The notes under the pieces are model-generated. The model made no database searches. It saw nothing but the letters and a program-made list of their open reading frames with translations, and was not told the DNA's origin. 42,857 nucleotides of DNA, taken from contig CAYWGC010000031.1 in the NCBI GenBank assembly GCA_964457755.1, positions 1 through 42,857 on the forward strand, read 5' to 3'. Below are positions 20,487-28,497 of this stretch, in pieces; the first letter of the stretch is position 1, and every line of letters begins with the position of its first letter. The stretch is from Tharpella sp964457755 (GTDB lineage Bacteria; Desulfobacterota; Anaeroferrophillalia; Anaeroferrophillales; Tharpellaceae). Position numbers and translations under genes: made by a program.

Positions 20487-20516
20487 TCTATAACATGATT
20501 TCAATCCTGCTAACAA
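20487..20516 (-). promoter_or_regulatory. Candidate promoter of the fapA-like gene
   Basis: On the minus strand TTGTTA (20516-20511), an 18-bp spacer and TATAGA (20492-20487) lie upstream of the gene. The match is moderate. It is back to back with the stronger promoter at 20560-20588. Confidence 0.4.
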
Positions 20517-20559
20517 GAAGATTTCTTGATCTTTGAGCGGCATGTCCGAGACAAATTGT

Positions 20560-20588
20560 TTGACAGATGCAAAGCAACCAGTTATATA
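20560..20588 (+). promoter_or_regulatory. Promoter of the arsR-like/FmdB operon
   Basis: TTGACA (20560-20565), a 17-bp spacer and TATATA (20583-20588) are near consensus. AT-rich ATAT repeats just after the -10 could hold an ArsR-type operator. Because transcription would start near 20595, the ATG at 20567 cannot be the start of the downstream gene. Confidence 0.75.
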
Positions 20589-20674
20589 AGATTGCAATAT
20601 ATACATATCTTCTGCTTTGCGGTGCTGTGATTGTGAAGTCGGGCAAATTTTTAGTGGAAAGATGGAGGTTACTC

Positions 20675-21001
20675 TTGGAAAGAGATCAGGTTTGTTGTCG
20701 GGTGGCTGAGGTTCTTAAAGTTTTGGGTCACCCTGTGCGTTTGCAGATTGTGCAGACCCTGTTGACGCAAGAGAGTTGTGTGAAGAACTTATGGAGTTGT
20801 TTGGAACTCTCCCAGGCGACGGTCTCTCAACATCTCTCGGTACTTAAGGGTAAGGGGATTGTTGATTCGGCCCGTGAAGGTGTGGCAATGCGTTACTGGG
20901 TAAGTGACGATATCAGCAAGCTGTTAGTTGGTACCTTGATGGATCATTTTGGCATGGATTGTCGTGAGGCTGCTGTAGACGCTTGTCGCGAGGTGAAGTA
21001 A
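20675..21001 (+). CDS. ArsR-family transcriptional regulator
   Basis: A 108-residue winged-helix repressor. LKVLGHPVRLQIVQTLL and LSQATVSQHLSVLKGKGIV are the HTH and recognition helix. It has six Cys (7, 8, 35, 42, 96, 104); Cys35 lies where ELCVCD metal sites occur in ArsR relatives, although the motif here is ESCVKNLWSC. A thiol or metal signal is likely but unproven. I start at TTG 20675 because GGAGG (20664-20668) precedes it by 6 nt and the promoter lies between here and the next upstream ATG. Downstream FmdB starts 1 nt after the stop. Confidence 0.82.
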   Translation: MERDQVCCRVAEVLKVLGHPVRLQIVQTLLTQESCVKNLWSCLELSQATVSQHLSVLKGKGIVDSAREGVAMRYWVSDDISKLLVGTLMDHFGMDCREAAVDACREVK

Positions 21002-21002
21002 G

Positions 21003-21209
21003 GTGCCGTTATACGAGTATGAGTGTCCTGAGTGTGGAGAACGGATCGAGGTTTTACAGAAAACTGGGGAAGATGGCGCTGCTCTGAAATGTCAAAAGTG
21101 TAAGGTGGCAGGCTTGCGTAAAGTGCTCTCTGGTTGTGTTGTTAAAACTAAAGGGTCTGGCACTGCTTGTGCGTTGGGTGGTAACTCGGGTGCCAGTGGT
21201 TTTACGTGA
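21003..21209 (+). CDS. FmdB-family zinc ribbon protein
   Basis: A 68-residue small protein. It has the family start MPLYEYECPEC with CxxC at Cys8/Cys11 and a second CxxC at Cys30/Cys33, then a Gly/Ser-rich tail with two more Cys. The GTG start is 1 nt after the arsR-like stop, with GAGGTG just before. Such zinc ribbons are common in deltaproteobacteria and have no settled function. A second paralogue lies at 25530. Confidence 0.85.
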   Translation: MPLYEYECPECGERIEVLQKTGEDGAALKCQKCKVAGLRKVLSGCVVKTKGSGTACALGGNSGASGFT

Positions 21210-21335
21210 AATTAAGTTGGCGGGCAGTTGCCTGCTGATTTGCGGCATCTTTTGCCGTAAATAATTAAGTGAAATAAATGGTCAGGTGATATTTAGGAAA
21301 AAACTAAGACTGTTTACCTTTCGGATTGTTTCGTG

Positions 21336-22154
21336 TCATCCCTTCTGACTTGACTCCTCCAGGTCAACAATCAAACTACCATTGACGTATGGCCGGGTTT
21401 TATATTCTACCAGCTGTTCCATCTGTGTGATGATTCCAGCCATCCTCAAGCACTGTTTCTGGATAGTTTTAAAGCGTTTACTTAGTTGGGGAAGGCTTTC
21501 GAGGGTGTTGTCTATTTCGAGCAATTCGATGGTGCCGATAATGGTGGTCAGGGGTTGGCGGAGTTCATGGGCGACGGCTCCGGCGGTCTCAATCATGGCG
21601 GCCTTTTTTTCAATCAAAATCAGTTGTTCCTGAACAAACTCCAGCTCTTTATTTTTTTCATCAACCAGGTTTTCCAGGCTATTCGTATAGTGTTGGTCAG
21701 CGGCGTCAAGGGTTTCGTTAAGGCTTAAATCTTCGACAAAGATAAGGACATGATTTTTCTGATCAGGAGTCTCTTTTAGGAGGGTGGCTTGAAAGGAAAG
21801 GTGGTGCCCTCCCTCGTTGGCTTGGCCCGAGCTTATAGAGAAGGGGATAGTGATACTGTTTCGGCTTCCTGTAAGTAGGTTTTCCCAAGCGTCTTGCAAA
21901 TTTACTTCCGTTTGCAGGGTGTCGAGTAGGTTGTTTCCGGCTAAGTTGTTTTGTTGAAGAAGGAAGTTAGCCAGTTGGTTAGCAAAGGTGATAACTCCCA
22001 ATTCGTTACAGACAATGATTCCGTAAGGTGCCTGTTGCAGGATGGCCAGGCAGAGATTGTAATTATCCATGCCATTTTTGTTTGCGTTTGAATTCATGGT
22101 TGGAATTTTATTTGTAATAGGGTAATATCTTTCCATCATATTTTCCAAACACAT
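21336..22154 (-). CDS. PAS-DHp protein lacking the histidine-kinase ATPase domain
   Basis: 272 residues. A PAS domain spans ~34-145 (APYGIIVCNELGVITFANQLA), then a coiled coil (~150-185) and a DHp helix pair with the H-box AGAVAHELRQPLTTIIG, His196. The protein ends ~76 residues later, with no N, G1 or G2 box, and neither frame downstream continues an ATPase domain. It could be phosphorylated in trans, act as a phosphotransfer hub, or sequester another kinase. The stop region shows no sign of a recent break. Start uncertain: ATG 22154, or Met6/Met20 downstream; none has a strong ribosome site. Confidence 0.75.
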   Translation of the reverse strand: MCLENMMERYYPITNKIPTMNSNANKNGMDNYNLCLAILQQAPYGIIVCNELGVITFANQLANFLLQQNNLAGNNLLDTLQTEVNLQDAWENLLTGSRNSITIPFSISSGQANEGGHHLSFQATLLKETPDQKNHVLIFVEDLSLNETLDAADQHYTNSLENLVDEKNKELEFVQEQLILIEKKAAMIETAGAVAHELRQPLTTIIGTIELLEIDNTLESLPQLSKRFKTIQKQCLRMAGIITQMEQLVEYKTRPYVNGSLIVDLEESSQKG

Positions 22155-22222
22155 AACCGTTTAACAAATAAATGGCAAGGATTAGTTGCTGGGTATTGTT
22201 CTGAAAACAAAGGGGGGCGGAG

Positions 22223-23020
22223 ATGGTGCAAGAGCATGAACTGGAAAAGAATTTGCCTGATAGTGGAGGCGAAGAGATTAAGATTTCCGGTTACTACATT
22301 GAAGAGGTGAAGATTTCACTCGGTACCGGCGCTACCAAACGCAAAACTACTGGTGAAAATATTTTTCTGGCTGAGGAGTTGCCTAGCGGTGAGGTCAAAC
22401 TGAGCCTTCTCAATATGGCAGGTCAACCGACTACGATTACAGAGGTGGTTGAGAAAGAGGAGTTTTTTCAGCGCTGTCGCCCAAAGCTGGATTTTGTCCC
22501 CCCTGATAAAACTGAAAAAATGGACGAAATCAAGGAGAAGGCTGATCGGCACGCCTCTCGCGGCAATCTCCATCTGCGTAGAAAAGAGTATAATAGCGCT
22601 GAATTTGAGTTTCAGAGCTCTTTGAAGCTTGATGAAGAGCATGTCAGGGCTAATTACGGCATGGTCAAACTGCATCTCGAGAAAGGTGAAGATGACCAGG
22701 CGAAAGAAACCCTTAATAAATTGACCAGTATTGAGGCGCTTTTTGAGGATGAAAATAAGCATATATTCAATGAGTTTGGGATCGACTTACGGCGTATGAA
22801 GATGTTTGATCAGGCCCTTGACAGTTATCGCAAGGCTCTGGAGATTAATGATGCAGATCCGATTTTAAATTTCAATATGGCCCGGGCCCTGATCGATAAA
22901 AAAGAGTGGGCTGCAGCTTTAGCCTCTCTTGAGCGGGCGCAGGAGCTTAAAGAGGATTTTCCGGAAGCCCAAAAACTGGCCCAGCTCTTGCGCGTCAAGC
23001 TGGAGAAGAGAGCCGGTTGA
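22223..23020 (+). CDS. Tetratricopeptide repeat protein
   Basis: 265 residues, no signal peptide. The N-terminal ~95 residues are unrecognised. From ~103 on there are TPR units: ADRHASRGNLHLRRKEYNSAEFEFQSSLKLD, GMVKLHLEKGEDDQAKETLNKL (short), EFGIDLRRMKMFDQALDSYRKALEIN and MARALIDKKEWAAALASLERAQEL begin at about 106, 144, 185 and 219. It probably serves as a protein-protein scaffold in the cytoplasm. AAGGGGGGCGGAG precedes the ATG. Its stop overlaps the rluD start by one base (TGATG), so the two are translationally coupled. Confidence 0.8.
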   Translation: MVQEHELEKNLPDSGGEEIKISGYYIEEVKISLGTGATKRKTTGENIFLAEELPSGEVKLSLLNMAGQPTTITEVVEKEEFFQRCRPKLDFVPPDKTEKMDEIKEKADRHASRGNLHLRRKEYNSAEFEFQSSLKLDEEHVRANYGMVKLHLEKGEDDQAKETLNKLTSIEALFEDENKHIFNEFGIDLRRMKMFDQALDSYRKALEINDADPILNFNMARALIDKKEWAAALASLERAQELKEDFPEAQKLAQLLRVKLEKRAG

Positions 23021-24018
23021 TGGTTGCTGAAGAGTCTTTTGAATTTGCCTCTTCCGGTGAACCTGTTTTTTCGGGTGAATTTATCTTTTCAGGGACTCAG
23101 CGTTGTCGTCTGGATCAGTTTCTGGCGTCCCGGCAGCCGGATATCTCCCGTAGCCGTTTGCAGGGCTTGGTTCGTGCCGGTTTAGTTCAGGTAAACGGGG
23201 TTTCGGCTAAAATCTCATACCTGTTAAAAGATGGAGACCAGGTTTCGCTTAAGATTCCCCCTCCAGTTCCACTGCAACTTGAAGCTCAGTCCCTGCCTTT
23301 AGAAATTGCCTATGAAGACCAGCATCTGGTAGTTGTCAATAAGGCAGCCGGGATGGTTGTCCATCCGGCTGCGGGGAATCCGGATGGTACATTGGTGAAT
23401 GCCGTGCTTTATCATTGTGGAGATCTAGCCGGGATTGGCGGCGTCATGCGGCCCGGGATTGTACATCGTTTAGACCAATATACTTCAGGTCTGTTAGTCG
23501 TTGCCAAAGATGATCGTACGCATCAGGGGTTGTCGGTGCAGTTCAAAAATCATTCGATAAAACGTGAGTATGTCGCTCTGGTTTATGGGCGGGTTCAGCC
23601 TCTTAATGGTGCTTTCCATTCATCAATTGGCCGTAACCCGCGACAACGTAAAAAGATGGCTTCGGTTGCAAAGGGTGGAAAAGTTGCGCATACTAATTAT
23701 AAGGTGTTGCGTTATTATTTGGCCGGGGCCTGTTCCTGGCTCTCTCTCCATTTAGAGACCGGTCGCACCCATCAGATCAGGGTCCATTTAAGTGAGGCTG
23801 GATATCCACTGGTCGGCGATCAGGTTTATGATAAAAAAGGGATAAGTCGTCTGCGCTCCAGCAGCTGTGGAGCGGCTTTGCTGGCAGCTTTTCCGCGCCA
23901 GGCATTACATGCTCGGTGTTTGGGTTTCATTCATCCAATAAGCGGACAATACCACGAGTTCGAAAGTTCTTTGCCAGCTGATCTGGGCGGCTTATTGGAG
24001 GCCTTGGGTGAATTTTGA
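23020..24018 (+). CDS. rluD: RluA-family 23S rRNA pseudouridine synthase, RluD-like
   Basis: 332 residues. An N-terminal S4 RNA-binding domain (~28-75; RLDQFLASRQPDISRSRLQGLV) precedes the catalytic domain. The active-site Asp152 is in HRLDQYTSGLLVVAK; the two residues after the Asp-bearing HRLD are Gln-Tyr instead of the usual Lys-Asp/Glu. The C-terminal ETGRTHQIRVHL block is intact. The long form with S4 suits RluD (helix 69), but relatives RluA/RluC cannot be excluded. ATG 23020 overlaps the TPR stop; pgeF overlaps its end by 11 nt. Confidence 0.9.
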   Translation: MVAEESFEFASSGEPVFSGEFIFSGTQRCRLDQFLASRQPDISRSRLQGLVRAGLVQVNGVSAKISYLLKDGDQVSLKIPPPVPLQLEAQSLPLEIAYEDQHLVVVNKAAGMVVHPAAGNPDGTLVNAVLYHCGDLAGIGGVMRPGIVHRLDQYTSGLLVVAKDDRTHQGLSVQFKNHSIKREYVALVYGRVQPLNGAFHSSIGRNPRQRKKMASVAKGGKVAHTNYKVLRYYLAGACSWLSLHLETGRTHQIRVHLSEAGYPLVGDQVYDKKGISRLRSSSCGAALLAAFPRQALHARCLGFIHPISGQYHEFESSLPADLGGLLEALGEF

Positions 24019-24856
24019 AAACGGGTTTGAGTCACGACTTAAATATCCTTTCAGCCTTGACAAGCAGCAGATCCCTGCCTACCTTAAGGTCGCTGTGCCG
24101 GAGCCCATAACAGCGGGTTTTACAATTCGGCCGCAAGGCTTTAGCGAGGGCTCTTTTGCCTCCGCTAATATGGGTTTTCAAGTCGGTGACCAAGACCAAA
24201 AAGTGGCCCGGAACCGTAACGCTCTGCGCAAGAGTTTTGGCAAAGATGTTTTTTCGGCTTTGGTGACGGCCCGACAGGTGCATGGTAACCGTTGTTTGAC
24301 GGTAAGCGACTTCAACCCTGAAAAAATCTTGGAAGTGGCGCAGACTGGAGCCGATGCCTTGCTCACGGATCAACCCGGAATTCTGCTGGGGGTATTAACG
24401 GCCGATTGTTTGCCGCTTATTATGATTGATCGCAAACGTCGGGCGGTGGCGGTGGTGCATGCCGGATGGCGGGGTTTGGAACGGGCAGTTGCGACTATCG
24501 CAATTGCCGAGATGAGTCGCCGTTTTGCGGTTGCCGTAGAGAACCTTGAGATCTATGCCGGTCCCGCTATTGGTCAATGTTGTTTTCAGGTTGGGATTGA
24601 GGTTGTTGAGCGTTTTCAAGAGTTGGATGTGCTTCAGGGGAATGTCGGTTGGTGGCAGAAACGGACGGCGGGCTACTATGTTGATCTGCTGGAAATTTTG
24701 CGGATTCAGCTATTGGCGGCCGGAATTCTCGAAGATAATTTTCATGCGGTTGATATTTGTACATGCTGCCATGATTTTTGCTTTTCCTACCGCCGTGATC
24801 ATGCTATAACCGGCCGTCAATTGGCCTTTGTTGGCATTAAAGAAAAAATTATTTAA
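24008..24856 (+). CDS. pgeF: Peptidoglycan editing factor PgeF (YfiH/laccase-domain)
   Basis: The family removes mis-incorporated residues from cytoplasmic peptidoglycan precursors, and was earlier called a polyphenol oxidase. 282 residues, full length. The metal-site residues are visible: His in TARQVHGNR, Cys in LTADCLPL, His in VVHAGWRG, and the CTCCHDFCFSYRRD block. GTG start with GGAGG 6-7 nt upstream, inside the rluD end. It is part of the TPR-rluD-pgeF-yggT-yggU run. Confidence 0.93.
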   Translation: MNFENGFESRLKYPFSLDKQQIPAYLKVAVPEPITAGFTIRPQGFSEGSFASANMGFQVGDQDQKVARNRNALRKSFGKDVFSALVTARQVHGNRCLTVSDFNPEKILEVAQTGADALLTDQPGILLGVLTADCLPLIMIDRKRRAVAVVHAGWRGLERAVATIAIAEMSRRFAVAVENLEIYAGPAIGQCCFQVGIEVVERFQELDVLQGNVGWWQKRTAGYYVDLLEILRIQLLAAGILEDNFHAVDICTCCHDFCFSYRRDHAITGRQLAFVGIKEKII

Positions 24857-24868
24857 GTGGGTTGGACT

Positions 24869-25174
24869 ATGTATGCAGTAAGTAATCTCTTTGTTGCGGT
24901 TGCCAAAATTCTTGATATTGGATTAAGTCTCTATCTCTGGATTGTGATAATCCGGGCTCTTTTATCCTGGGTTAATCCTGATCCTTATAATCCCATTGTC
25001 CGATTTCTTTATCAGGTGACAGAGCCGGTTTTTTATCGGGTGCGGCGCTGGTTTCCCTGGACGGCTATGGGGGGGATTGATTTTGCGCCCATGATTATTA
25101 TGTTGGCCATCTTCTTCCTCCAGTCTTTTCTCGTGCAGACTCTACTGCAATTCGCCCAGTCAATAGCGCCTTAA
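24869..25174 (+). CDS. yggT: YggT-family membrane protein
   Basis: A ~101-residue inner-membrane protein with two hydrophobic stretches (~10-32 and ~75-97). The signature between them is IIRALLSWVNPDPYNPIVRFLYQVTEPV. Linked to osmotic tolerance or membrane assembly of cell-division proteins in other bacteria; mechanism unknown. I start at ATG 24869 because homologues begin just before LFVAVAKILD. A GTG at 24857 adds four residues. Confidence 0.9.
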   Translation: MYAVSNLFVAVAKILDIGLSLYLWIVIIRALLSWVNPDPYNPIVRFLYQVTEPVFYRVRRWFPWTAMGGIDFAPMIIMLAIFFLQSFLVQTLLQFAQSIAP

Positions 25175-25186
25175 AGCGGAGGGCGA

Positions 25187-25483
25187 ATGGCGCAATTATG
25201 GTTTCGTGAGACGGCAAATGGTGTGAGCTTTAAGGTTCATGTTCAGCCCCGGGCGGCACGAAACCGTTTCCAGGGGATGCATGATGATGCGCTTAAAATA
25301 TCCCTGACGGCGCCACCGGTAGAGGGGGCTGCCAACCGACTCTGTCGCGATTTTATAGCCGAACTGCTTGATCTCCCTCGTGCTTTAATTGAGGTTGTTG
25401 GCGGTCATAAATCCCGGCGTAAAAAAATTCATGTGGAAACTTTAAGCGGTCTGGAACTGAAGGCTCGCTTAGGGCTTGAATAA
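25187..25483 (+). CDS. yggU: DUF167/YggU-family protein
   Basis: 98 residues of the UPF0235 family. The signature is VHVQPRAARNRFQG, then SLTAPPVEGAANRLCRDFIAELL and KSRRKKIHV. Function unknown. It starts 12 nt after yggT with GGAGGGCG just upstream. The yggT-yggU pairing is conserved in many proteobacteria; divIVA, often between them, is absent here. Confidence 0.92.
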   Translation: MAQLWFRETANGVSFKVHVQPRAARNRFQGMHDDALKISLTAPPVEGAANRLCRDFIAELLDLPRALIEVVGGHKSRRKKIHVETLSGLELKARLGLE

Positions 25484-25529
25484 ACTTAAATTGTAATTTA
25501 AACTTAAATGGTTTCAAGGATTAGACGTT

Positions 25530-25802
25530 ATGCCGATCTACGAGTATCAGTGCGAAGAGTGCGAACACACGTTTGAGATGTTGCAAAAGATTACTGCTGA
25601 ACCTCTTAAGGATTGCCCCGAATGTGGTGGGCCGGTTCATAAGTTGGTGTCATCAACTTCATTTATTTTGAAAGGTGGCGGCTGGTACGCCACTGAATAT
25701 GGTAAAAATCGGCCTCCCAAAGATGAGAAGAAAAAATCTACCGTCAAAAAACCGGTTAAAAAAGAGCCGAAAAGTGAGACCAAAACGGCCGTTGCCGCTT
25801 AG
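25530..25802 (+). CDS. FmdB-family zinc ribbon protein
   Basis: 90 residues. MPIYEYQCEECEHTFEML gives the first CxxC and DCPECGGPVHKL the second. It continues with GGGWYATEYG, typical of the family, and a Lys-rich low-complexity tail (~62-85). Paralogue of the shorter protein at 21003, which lacks the GGGWY segment. It ends 16 nt before the convergent tonB-like gene with no terminator visible between them. Confidence 0.9.
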   Translation: MPIYEYQCEECEHTFEMLQKITAEPLKDCPECGGPVHKLVSSTSFILKGGGWYATEYGKNRPPKDEKKKSTVKKPVKKEPKSETKTAVAA

Positions 25803-25818
25803 TTCATGTAGTCATCTC

Positions 25819-26817
25819 TCAATGGACTGAACGGTAGCTTAAGAGATACTCGAAAGTCGCGGTTACGGAGAGACGTTCGGTGTTCATTCGGTCAGGAAGT
25901 GGTGGAAAAGGCGAAGCGCTTTTAATCGCCCGGACAGCTTCACGATCGAGTAAAGCGACTCCCGATGAGCGCAGAACTGTAACCTCCGCTAATGAGCCAT
26001 CTTGATTGATGACAAAGCGCATGAGCAGGCGTCCCTGGGCCCCAGTTTGCCGAGCTTTGTAGGGATATTCCCAAACTAGCTCTATCTTTCTTTTTAGAGA
26101 TAGATAGTAGGAGTGGAATTTGTAATCAAGGGTGTTGAGGGAGATCTCAGTACCCCTTTTTAGTTTGTTGGGCAGGTGAGGTTGCTGCTTCCCCGGAGGT
26201 GCTGGCCGCTGGCGCAGTTCTTCAGTGATTTTTGTCAGTTCCTTAAATGAAGGGAAGAGCTTCTTGACGTCCGGACGGGTCTCTTTTAGCGGTTCTTTGA
26301 CAGGTTTTTTCATGGTCTCTTGGGGAGACTCTTTTTTTGTCTGAGATGAACTTTTCTTTGGGGCCTGGCGTTTTGGACGTGGTTTGGCAATTGCCGAATC
26401 ATCTTTAGGAGGTTGGTTTTCTGATTTTACTTGTTTAGCCTGAACTTTAGGGCGGGCCTTAGTATCGGGTTTAGGCGGTGCTGGTTTAGGTCTTGCTGGT
26501 TGTGGTTTTGGCTTAGGTTTTACCCTGACCGTCTGGGGAGCGCTGGCATCGGTTCTGGTGTTTGTTTTGCTCTGCTCGTTGCGATCGGCTAAAAGCGTCG
26601 GTTTTTTGGGTGGGGGCTTCGGAGCCTCTTTTTTTTTCTCTTTGGGAGGTAACTCGACAATCTGAACCGGGATCTCATCTCTCTGTTTACGACGTAATTC
26701 TTCGAGGGTTTTGGCGGAGGGTTGCCAGGCGCGGTAACGGTAGACCAATCCTAGGTGCAGGAGTAGGGACAATAAAAGGAAGAGGATAAGGTAAGGGGGC
26801 TCTTTTTTTTCCGGCAA
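25819..26817 (-). CDS. TonB-family energy transducer
   Basis: 332 residues. An N-terminal membrane anchor (~8-25) is followed by a long Pro/Lys-rich linker (~55-190) that would span the periplasm. A C-terminal TonB domain (~230-332; YYLSLKRKIELVWEYP, GRLLMRFVINQDGSLAEVTVLRSSG, AIKSASPFPPLP) completes it. It would couple inner-membrane proton motive force from ExbBD to outer-membrane receptors. No exbB/exbD is adjacent, and TolA-like function is possible. The start is TTG with GAGAGAAG upstream. It diverges from xerC. Confidence 0.85.
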   Translation of the reverse strand: MPEKKEPPYLILFLLLSLLLHLGLVYRYRAWQPSAKTLEELRRKQRDEIPVQIVELPPKEKKKEAPKPPPKKPTLLADRNEQSKTNTRTDASAPQTVRVKPKPKPQPARPKPAPPKPDTKARPKVQAKQVKSENQPPKDDSAIAKPRPKRQAPKKSSSQTKKESPQETMKKPVKEPLKETRPDVKKLFPSFKELTKITEELRQRPAPPGKQQPHLPNKLKRGTEISLNTLDYKFHSYYLSLKRKIELVWEYPYKARQTGAQGRLLMRFVINQDGSLAEVTVLRSSGVALLDREAVRAIKSASPFPPLPDRMNTERLSVTATFEYLLSYRSVH

Positions 26818-26981
26818 AAGTACACTTCTCTCGCGTTTGTGTAAGGCAGTTAAGGGTTGATAGCATCTTGTGACAAAGGGCCCTTATTACGGCGCAACTA
26901 CTAACCTATCGATTCGTAAAAAGTCAAGTCAGGCTTGATTATATTTATCTAATTGGGCTTAATTGTAAAGGTTATGATATA

Positions 26982-27899
26982 GTGAATCTATTGACTCAAT
27001 TCATATCCTATATGGAGTCCGAGCGTCAGCTCTCCCCACATACGATCAGGGCCTATAGTTCAGATATTGGGCAGTTGCAGATTTTTCTGGTTGAACACTG
27101 CAATCTGCCAGATTTTCTTGATAAAGAAGAAAAAAATAATTCTTGGTCGCAAGTTACCGAGAAGCATCTACTCAAATTCATGCGTTCGCGTATGGCCGTT
27201 GACGGCGCTGCCTCAGTGGGTCGTAAAGTTGCGGCGATTAAGACTTTTTTTTTATATCTAAATAACCGGCATGGTTTTTTGGGGAATCCCGCCGCCCTTT
27301 TACGGGCTCCGCGCAACCAACGGCATCTGCCCCTCTATCTCGAAGAAGAAGAGGTTGATCAGTTACTGGATGTTGGGTTTGTCGATGATGAACTTAAACT
27401 TAGGGATATTGCTATTTTAGAGTTGATGTATGCCTGTGGTTTGCGGGTTTCGGAGGTTGTCGGATTGGATATCGGTAATCTCAAGTTTACCGACGCGGTG
27501 GTTCGGGTTATGGGTAAAGGTCGCAAGGAGAGGTTGGTGCCTTTGGGCCAGGCTGCGGCAAAAGCTCTCAAAACTTATCTTGAAAAAAGGCCAAAAGCCA
27601 AAGCCGGGGATGCTCTCTTTCTCAATGCTCGAAACGGCCGCTTGAGTGCCCGTTCGGTCTCAACTCTGGTTAAGAAATACGGTCTGGTTGCCGGTTTACA
27701 GAAACCCCTGACCCCGCATGCTCTGCGTCACTCTTTTGCAACGCACCTGTTGCAAAATGGAGCTGATCTTCGGGTCATTCAAGAACTTTTAGGGCATAGC
27801 TCGCTCTCAACGACGCAGCGTTATACTCATGTTGATGTTAAAAGGTTGTTGGAAGTTTATGATAAAGCTCACCCTTTAGCCACAGGCGAAGAGCGTTAA
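26982..27899 (+). CDS. xerC: Tyrosine recombinase XerC
   Basis: 305 residues. The N-terminal SAM-like domain (ERQLSPHTIRAYSSDI) precedes the catalytic domain. The tetrad is visible: Arg in ACGLRVSEVVGL, His-Arg in PHALRHSFATHLL, His in ELLGHSSLSTTQ, and nucleophile Tyr in RYTHVD. It would resolve chromosome dimers at dif with XerD. GTG start with AAAGG ~11 nt upstream. The order xerC-hslV-hslU is shared with many bacteria and supports the host (not mobile) assignment. Confidence 0.93.
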   Translation: MNLLTQFISYMESERQLSPHTIRAYSSDIGQLQIFLVEHCNLPDFLDKEEKNNSWSQVTEKHLLKFMRSRMAVDGAASVGRKVAAIKTFFLYLNNRHGFLGNPAALLRAPRNQRHLPLYLEEEEVDQLLDVGFVDDELKLRDIAILELMYACGLRVSEVVGLDIGNLKFTDAVVRVMGKGRKERLVPLGQAAAKALKTYLEKRPKAKAGDALFLNARNGRLSARSVSTLVKKYGLVAGLQKPLTPHALRHSFATHLLQNGADLRVIQELLGHSSLSTTQRYTHVDVKRLLEVYDKAHPLATGEER

Positions 27900-27933
27900 G
27901 AAAATACTTACTTTTAAATAATTAGGAGAAAAT

Positions 27934-28497
27934 ATGTTTAGAGGTACAACAATTATTGCGGTTCGTCGTGGAAAAGTGGTTGCTATGGGCGGCGATGGTC
28001 AGGTGACTTTGGGTGATACCGTGATGAAGCATGGCGCCCGCAAAGTGCGCTGGCTTTATGATGAACAGGTTTTAGCCGGTTTCGCCGGTTCGACAGCCGA
28101 TGCTTTTACCCTCTTTGAACGTTTTGAGGAGAAGCTGGAGCTCTATAATGGCAATCTGACCCGAGCTGCGGTCGAGATGGCCAAGGATTGGCGTATGGAT
28201 AAGATGTTGCGCCGATTGGAGGCTCTGTTGATTGTTGCCGATGAGGAGCATATGTTTGTTATCTCAGGTAATGGCGATGTTATTGAGCCTGATGATGATG
28301 TCGTCGGGATCGGATCTGGGGCACCCTATGCCGAGTCTGCGGCGCGGGCCTTACTACGCCACTCTGAGCTAGAAGCGACCGAGATTGTTAAAGCAGCCAT
28401 GAAAATCACCTCTGAAATATGTATCTATACCAATGATCGCTTAACCCTGGAGATCCTGCCCAAAGAGCAGGAGGAAGATCCAAAGGAAAATAAATAG
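27934..28497 (+). CDS. hslV: ATP-dependent protease subunit HslV
   Basis: Proteasome-like peptidase of the HslUV complex, cytoplasmic. 187 residues. MFRGTTIIAVRR shows that four residues precede the catalytic Thr5, so the propeptide is presumably processed. Conserved GGDGQVTLGDTVMKHGARKVR and GIGSGAPYAESAARAL follow. TTAGGAG lies before the ATG. hslU begins directly after the stop codon. Confidence 0.96.
   Translation: MFRGTTIIAVRRGKVVAMGGDGQVTLGDTVMKHGARKVRWLYDEQVLAGFAGSTADAFTLFERFEEKLELYNGNLTRAAVEMAKDWRMDKMLRRLEALLIVADEEHMFVISGNGDVIEPDDDVVGIGSGAPYAESAARALLRHSELEATEIVKAAMKITSEICIYTNDRLTLEILPKEQEEDPKENK

Noticed and set aside
20567..20674. Longer N-terminus for the ArsR-like regulator from ATG 20567
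   Set aside because: The ATG lies inside the promoter (between its -35 and -10), so it cannot be on the transcript. TTG 20675 has a proper GGAGG.
26982..27899. xerC as a mobile-element integrase
   Set aside because: It sits in the conserved xerC-hslV-hslU order and has XerC length and motifs. The island integrase at 32309 is different and much more diverged.
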